Assembly: GCA_934725285.1 (NCBI GenBank)
Contig: CAKVBK010000039.1
Coordinates: forward strand, 1-15,885
DNA: 15,885 bases
Direction of reading: 5' to 3'
Source of the DNA: an uncultured Bacteroidales bacterium
GTDB taxonomy: Bacteria > Bacteroidota > Bacteroidia > Bacteroidales > UBA932
The translations under genes were made by a program, and so were the position numbers. This document shows, one piece after another, positions 13,530-15,885 of this stretch; position 1 is the first letter of the stretch; each line of letters starts with the position of its first letter. Under the pieces are notes generated by a model. That model had not been told where the DNA came from, made no database searches, and saw only the letters and a list, made by a program, of their open reading frames with translations.

Positions 13530-15560
13530 ATGAAAAGGTCTGTGCTGTCTCTGTTTATCCTTTTGTGCTTCGCTTTGGTGTCCAACGCGCAGTACGACAA
13601 GGACGTGTTCAATTTCAGAGGCCGCGCGGCTCTCGCGGAAGGAAAGTATTCCGAGGCCATAAGCCATTTCAATGTGCTTGCACGTCTGGATTCGACGGAT
13701 TGCTGGACCTTCTTCTACAGAGGGATCGCCAAGTACAACCTTGGGGATCTCCGTGGAGCGCAGGCCGATTTCAACACGTCCGTGCGCCTGAATCCGGTCT
13801 TTACCAACGGTTACCATTTCAGGGCCATAACACTCAGCCGTTTCGGCAAGTACGACGAGGCTTTGAAGGATCTTGACCGCGCGATGGAACTCCGTCCCGG
13901 ACTCAATGGATTGTATTTCAGCAGGGGAGTGACATATTTTCTGGCCCAGCAGTTCGACAATGCCGTGTCGGATTTCGACCGCTACATCAGGAAGGAGCCA
14001 AAGGATCCGTCCGCTTATCTTAACAGGGGTGCCTCCTATCTTTTCCTCGGAGACACGACCAAGGCCTTGGAGGACTACAACAGGGCGATAAAACTGGATC
14101 GTTTCGATCCCGAGGGGTACATCAGGCGCGGACGTGTCTATGCGTTGAGAAAAGACTACAAGGATGCCATCGCTGACATGGACAAGGCCATAGGTCTGGA
14201 CACGACCAACACTTTCGCCTATTTCAACAGGGCGTTGATGTACTACGACCAGAACAACTACAACGCCGCGATGGGCGATCTGAACAGGGTTCTGAGGGAC
14301 GAGCCGGGCAACGCGCTGACACTTTACAACCGAAGCCTGATCAACGCGCAGGTAGGAAATATGGATGATGCGCTCGCGGATATGGACCGCGTCATCAACA
14401 TCAATCCGGAGAACGTGCTCGCGTACTACAACAGAGCCTCCTTCTTCGTCCAGATGGGACGTTGGCTTGACGCTTTGGACGACTACGACAAGGCCATCGA
14501 GCTATACCCTGATTTCGCCAAGGCGTATCTGAACCGCTCCTATGTCAAGAATATGCTCGGCCGGACAAAGTCCTCGAAACAGGACTACGACATAGCTCAG
14601 AAGAAAGTGCAGGAATACCGCGCGAAGAACGCCGCAGAAGAAGGGTCATTCGCGGACACGACCAAGAAATACAGCTCCCTGATCGCTTTGGACGCCGACT
14701 TCGCCAAGAAGGATTTTGACAACGAGCTTCTGCAGAACAGGGACATCAACATCCGTCTGAAGCCGCTCTACAAGTTCAGCCTGGCGACTCGGCGCGACAA
14801 CCAGAACTATGCCCTCAAACATCGCTACGAGAATCCTTTGATCGACAAGTTCATCTCGGATTCTCCGATAGTTATGACCGTGTCCAATTCCGATTCCCTT
14901 GCAAAGCCTGAGTTCGCGCACGGAATCGACGCATCTCTTTACGGTGATTCCTATCTGGCCGCAGGCGATCCTAAATCTCTGACTGAAGCTGACAGGGCTT
15001 TCATCAAAGGACTTTACGATGTGCAGTCAAAGCAGTTCACATCGGCCTTGAACCAGTTCGACGCGGCGGTGAACGCTGACAGCAAGGGACAATATTCAGA
15101 GTACTACAAGGCGTTCTACCATTTGAACAGAGGCGTGCTCCGCGCCGAGATGATCGACTTCATCTCGTCCATCGAGAACAATGTACAGACATTGACTATG
15201 GATGACAAAGGAACCACCAGAGCCCGAGTGCGCGACCAGGTCAGCAGGACATACGACTATTCCGAGGCCATAGAGGACATGCTTGCGGCAGACAGGATCA
15301 TGCCTGGAGTTCCTTATGTCTATTTCAACCTGGGCAATCTCTACTGCCTGTCCTCCAAGTTCGTTGAGTCAGTGGACAACTACACTAAGGCGATCAACAT
15401 CTATCCTTACATGGGGGATGCCTACTACAATAGAGGTCTGGTTCTTATCTATCTGAAAGACAAGGAGAAAGGATGTATAGACCTTTCTCGCGCCGGTGAA
15501 CTTGGCGTTGGGGACGCCTACAGCGTGATCTCGAAATATTGCGAGGAGGAGAAGAAGTGA
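13530..15560 (+). CDS. Exported tetratricopeptide repeat protein
   Basis: A 676-residue protein with a Sec signal peptide (1-20, SNA-Q), so periplasmic or outer-membrane associated. Ten TPR units follow in unbroken 34-residue phase from about 25 to 364; units begin near 59, 93, 127, 161, 195, 229, 263, 297 and 331 with A-Y-x-N-R-G-like motifs. Residues of about 365-485 have no TPR pattern and include a polar stretch. Further TPR-like helices lie at about 487-520 and 595-660, ending with KGCIDLSRAGELG and a final YC. Such proteins are scaffolds for protein-protein contacts; the partner is unknown. ATG 13530 is chosen over an upstream ATG at 13479 because it begins the signal peptide. Its TGA overlaps the ATG of the next gene (ATGA). 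Confidence 0.87.
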   Translation: MKRSVLSLFILLCFALVSNAQYDKDVFNFRGRAALAEGKYSEAISHFNVLARLDSTDCWTFFYRGIAKYNLGDLRGAQADFNTSVRLNPVFTNGYHFRAITLSRFGKYDEALKDLDRAMELRPGLNGLYFSRGVTYFLAQQFDNAVSDFDRYIRKEPKDPSAYLNRGASYLFLGDTTKALEDYNRAIKLDRFDPEGYIRRGRVYALRKDYKDAIADMDKAIGLDTTNTFAYFNRALMYYDQNNYNAAMGDLNRVLRDEPGNALTLYNRSLINAQVGNMDDALADMDRVININPENVLAYYNRASFFVQMGRWLDALDDYDKAIELYPDFAKAYLNRSYVKNMLGRTKSSKQDYDIAQKKVQEYRAKNAAEEGSFADTTKKYSSLIALDADFAKKDFDNELLQNRDINIRLKPLYKFSLATRRDNQNYALKHRYENPLIDKFISDSPIVMTVSNSDSLAKPEFAHGIDASLYGDSYLAAGDPKSLTEADRAFIKGLYDVQSKQFTSALNQFDAAVNADSKGQYSEYYKAFYHLNRGVLRAEMIDFISSIENNVQTLTMDDKGTTRARVRDQVSRTYDYSEAIEDMLAADRIMPGVPYVYFNLGNLYCLSSKFVESVDNYTKAINIYPYMGDAYYNRGLVLIYLKDKEKGCIDLSRAGELGVGDAYSVISKYCEEEKK

Positions 15561-15885
15561 TGCTGAAGTTCCTGAGTCTTTCCAGCGGCAGTTGCGGCAA
15601 CTGTTATTTCCTTTCGGACGGGAAGTCCGGACTTCTCATCGATGCCGGAGTGAGTGTGCGTCGTCTGAAGAAGACCTTGATGGAACACGGGCTTGGTACA
15701 GACTCATTTCAGGCTGTCCTTGTAACCCATGATCATCTTGACCACATCCGCCATCTTGGCTCCTACTGCAAGCATCTGAAAAAACCTGTCTATGCCACCT
15801 CCACGCTTCATGAGGCTCTGGCACATCACACGTTTACAAGGGATTACATCACGGATTTCCGTCAAATCCTCCCGGATGGCGAGCC
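15560..15885 (+). CDS. Metallo-beta-lactamase-fold hydrolase (YycJ/WalJ type), 5' part
   Basis: The first 108 residues are present; the rest lies beyond the right edge. The N-terminal strand FLSLSSGSCGNCYFL (4-18), LLIDAG (25-30) and the zinc motif THDHLDH (H57, H59, D61, H62) match the YycJ/WalJ group of MBL-fold proteins, often described as 5'-3' exonuclease-like or tied to wall regulation in Firmicutes. The Bacteroidota role is not established. There is no signal peptide, so it is cytoplasmic. Its start codon overlaps the stop of the TPR gene by one base, indicating translational coupling. Confidence 0.88.
   Translation, partial: MLKFLSLSSGSCGNCYFLSDGKSGLLIDAGVSVRRLKKTLMEHGLGTDSFQAVLVTHDHLDHIRHLGSYCKHLKKPVYATSTLHEALAHHTFTRDYITDFRQILPDGE

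Overview
The window looks like a chromosomal segment of a Bacteroidota bacterium, most likely Bacteroidales. The evidence is Bacteroidota-style promoter boxes (TAnnTTTG) in front of the main transcription units, almost no Shine-Dalgarno sequences, many Sec-exported glycan- and phosphate-hydrolysing enzymes, and family architectures typical of gut Bacteroidales (golvesin-domain amidase, CBM9-like protein, RsmI-like paralogue). Genus cannot be fixed from this sequence alone. I see no tRNA, rRNA, CRISPR array, insertion sequence or phage gene, and no gene-free stretch over 300 bases.

Layout. (1) 1-1077, minus strand: dihydroneopterin aldolase folB, followed one base later by the 5' part of the tRNA methylthiotransferase mtaB, which runs off the left edge and carries an in-frame palindromic repeat. 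(2) 1078-1204: divergent intergenic region. (3) 1205-5066, plus strand: an RsmI-like SAM methyltransferase, a secreted PhoA-type alkaline phosphatase and a secreted GH20 beta-N-acetylhexosaminidase with a C-terminal F5/8-type domain, spaced by 20-23 bases. (4) 5067-5148: convergent gap with a weak candidate terminator. (5) 5149-13458, minus strand: six genes with gaps of only 2-10 bases, in transcription order an M28-like (probably inactive) exported peptidase homologue, an MsbA-type ABC exporter, a CBM9-like protein, a VanZ-like membrane protein, a multi-domain N-acetylmuramoyl-L-alanine amidase with an inserted golvesin domain, and a CyuA/UPF0597 L-cysteine desulfidase. (6) 13459-13529: compact divergent promoter region with back-to-back boxes. 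(7) 13530-15885, plus strand: a large exported TPR protein whose stop overlaps the start of a YycJ/WalJ-type metallo-beta-lactamase-fold hydrolase cut by the right edge.

How the genes may work together. Block 3 fits scavenging of phosphate and N-acetylhexosamines outside the cytoplasm, although its first gene is an RNA-methyltransferase homologue. Block 5 mixes cell-wall hydrolysis, lipid or envelope export, a membrane protein and cysteine breakdown in one apparent transcript; the functional logic is not obvious. The most noteworthy items are the coding palindrome in mtaB, the loss of metal ligands in the M28 homologue, the amidase split by a golvesin domain, and the near-leaderless and back-to-back promoter arrangements. 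I found no clear evidence of an entirely new system.
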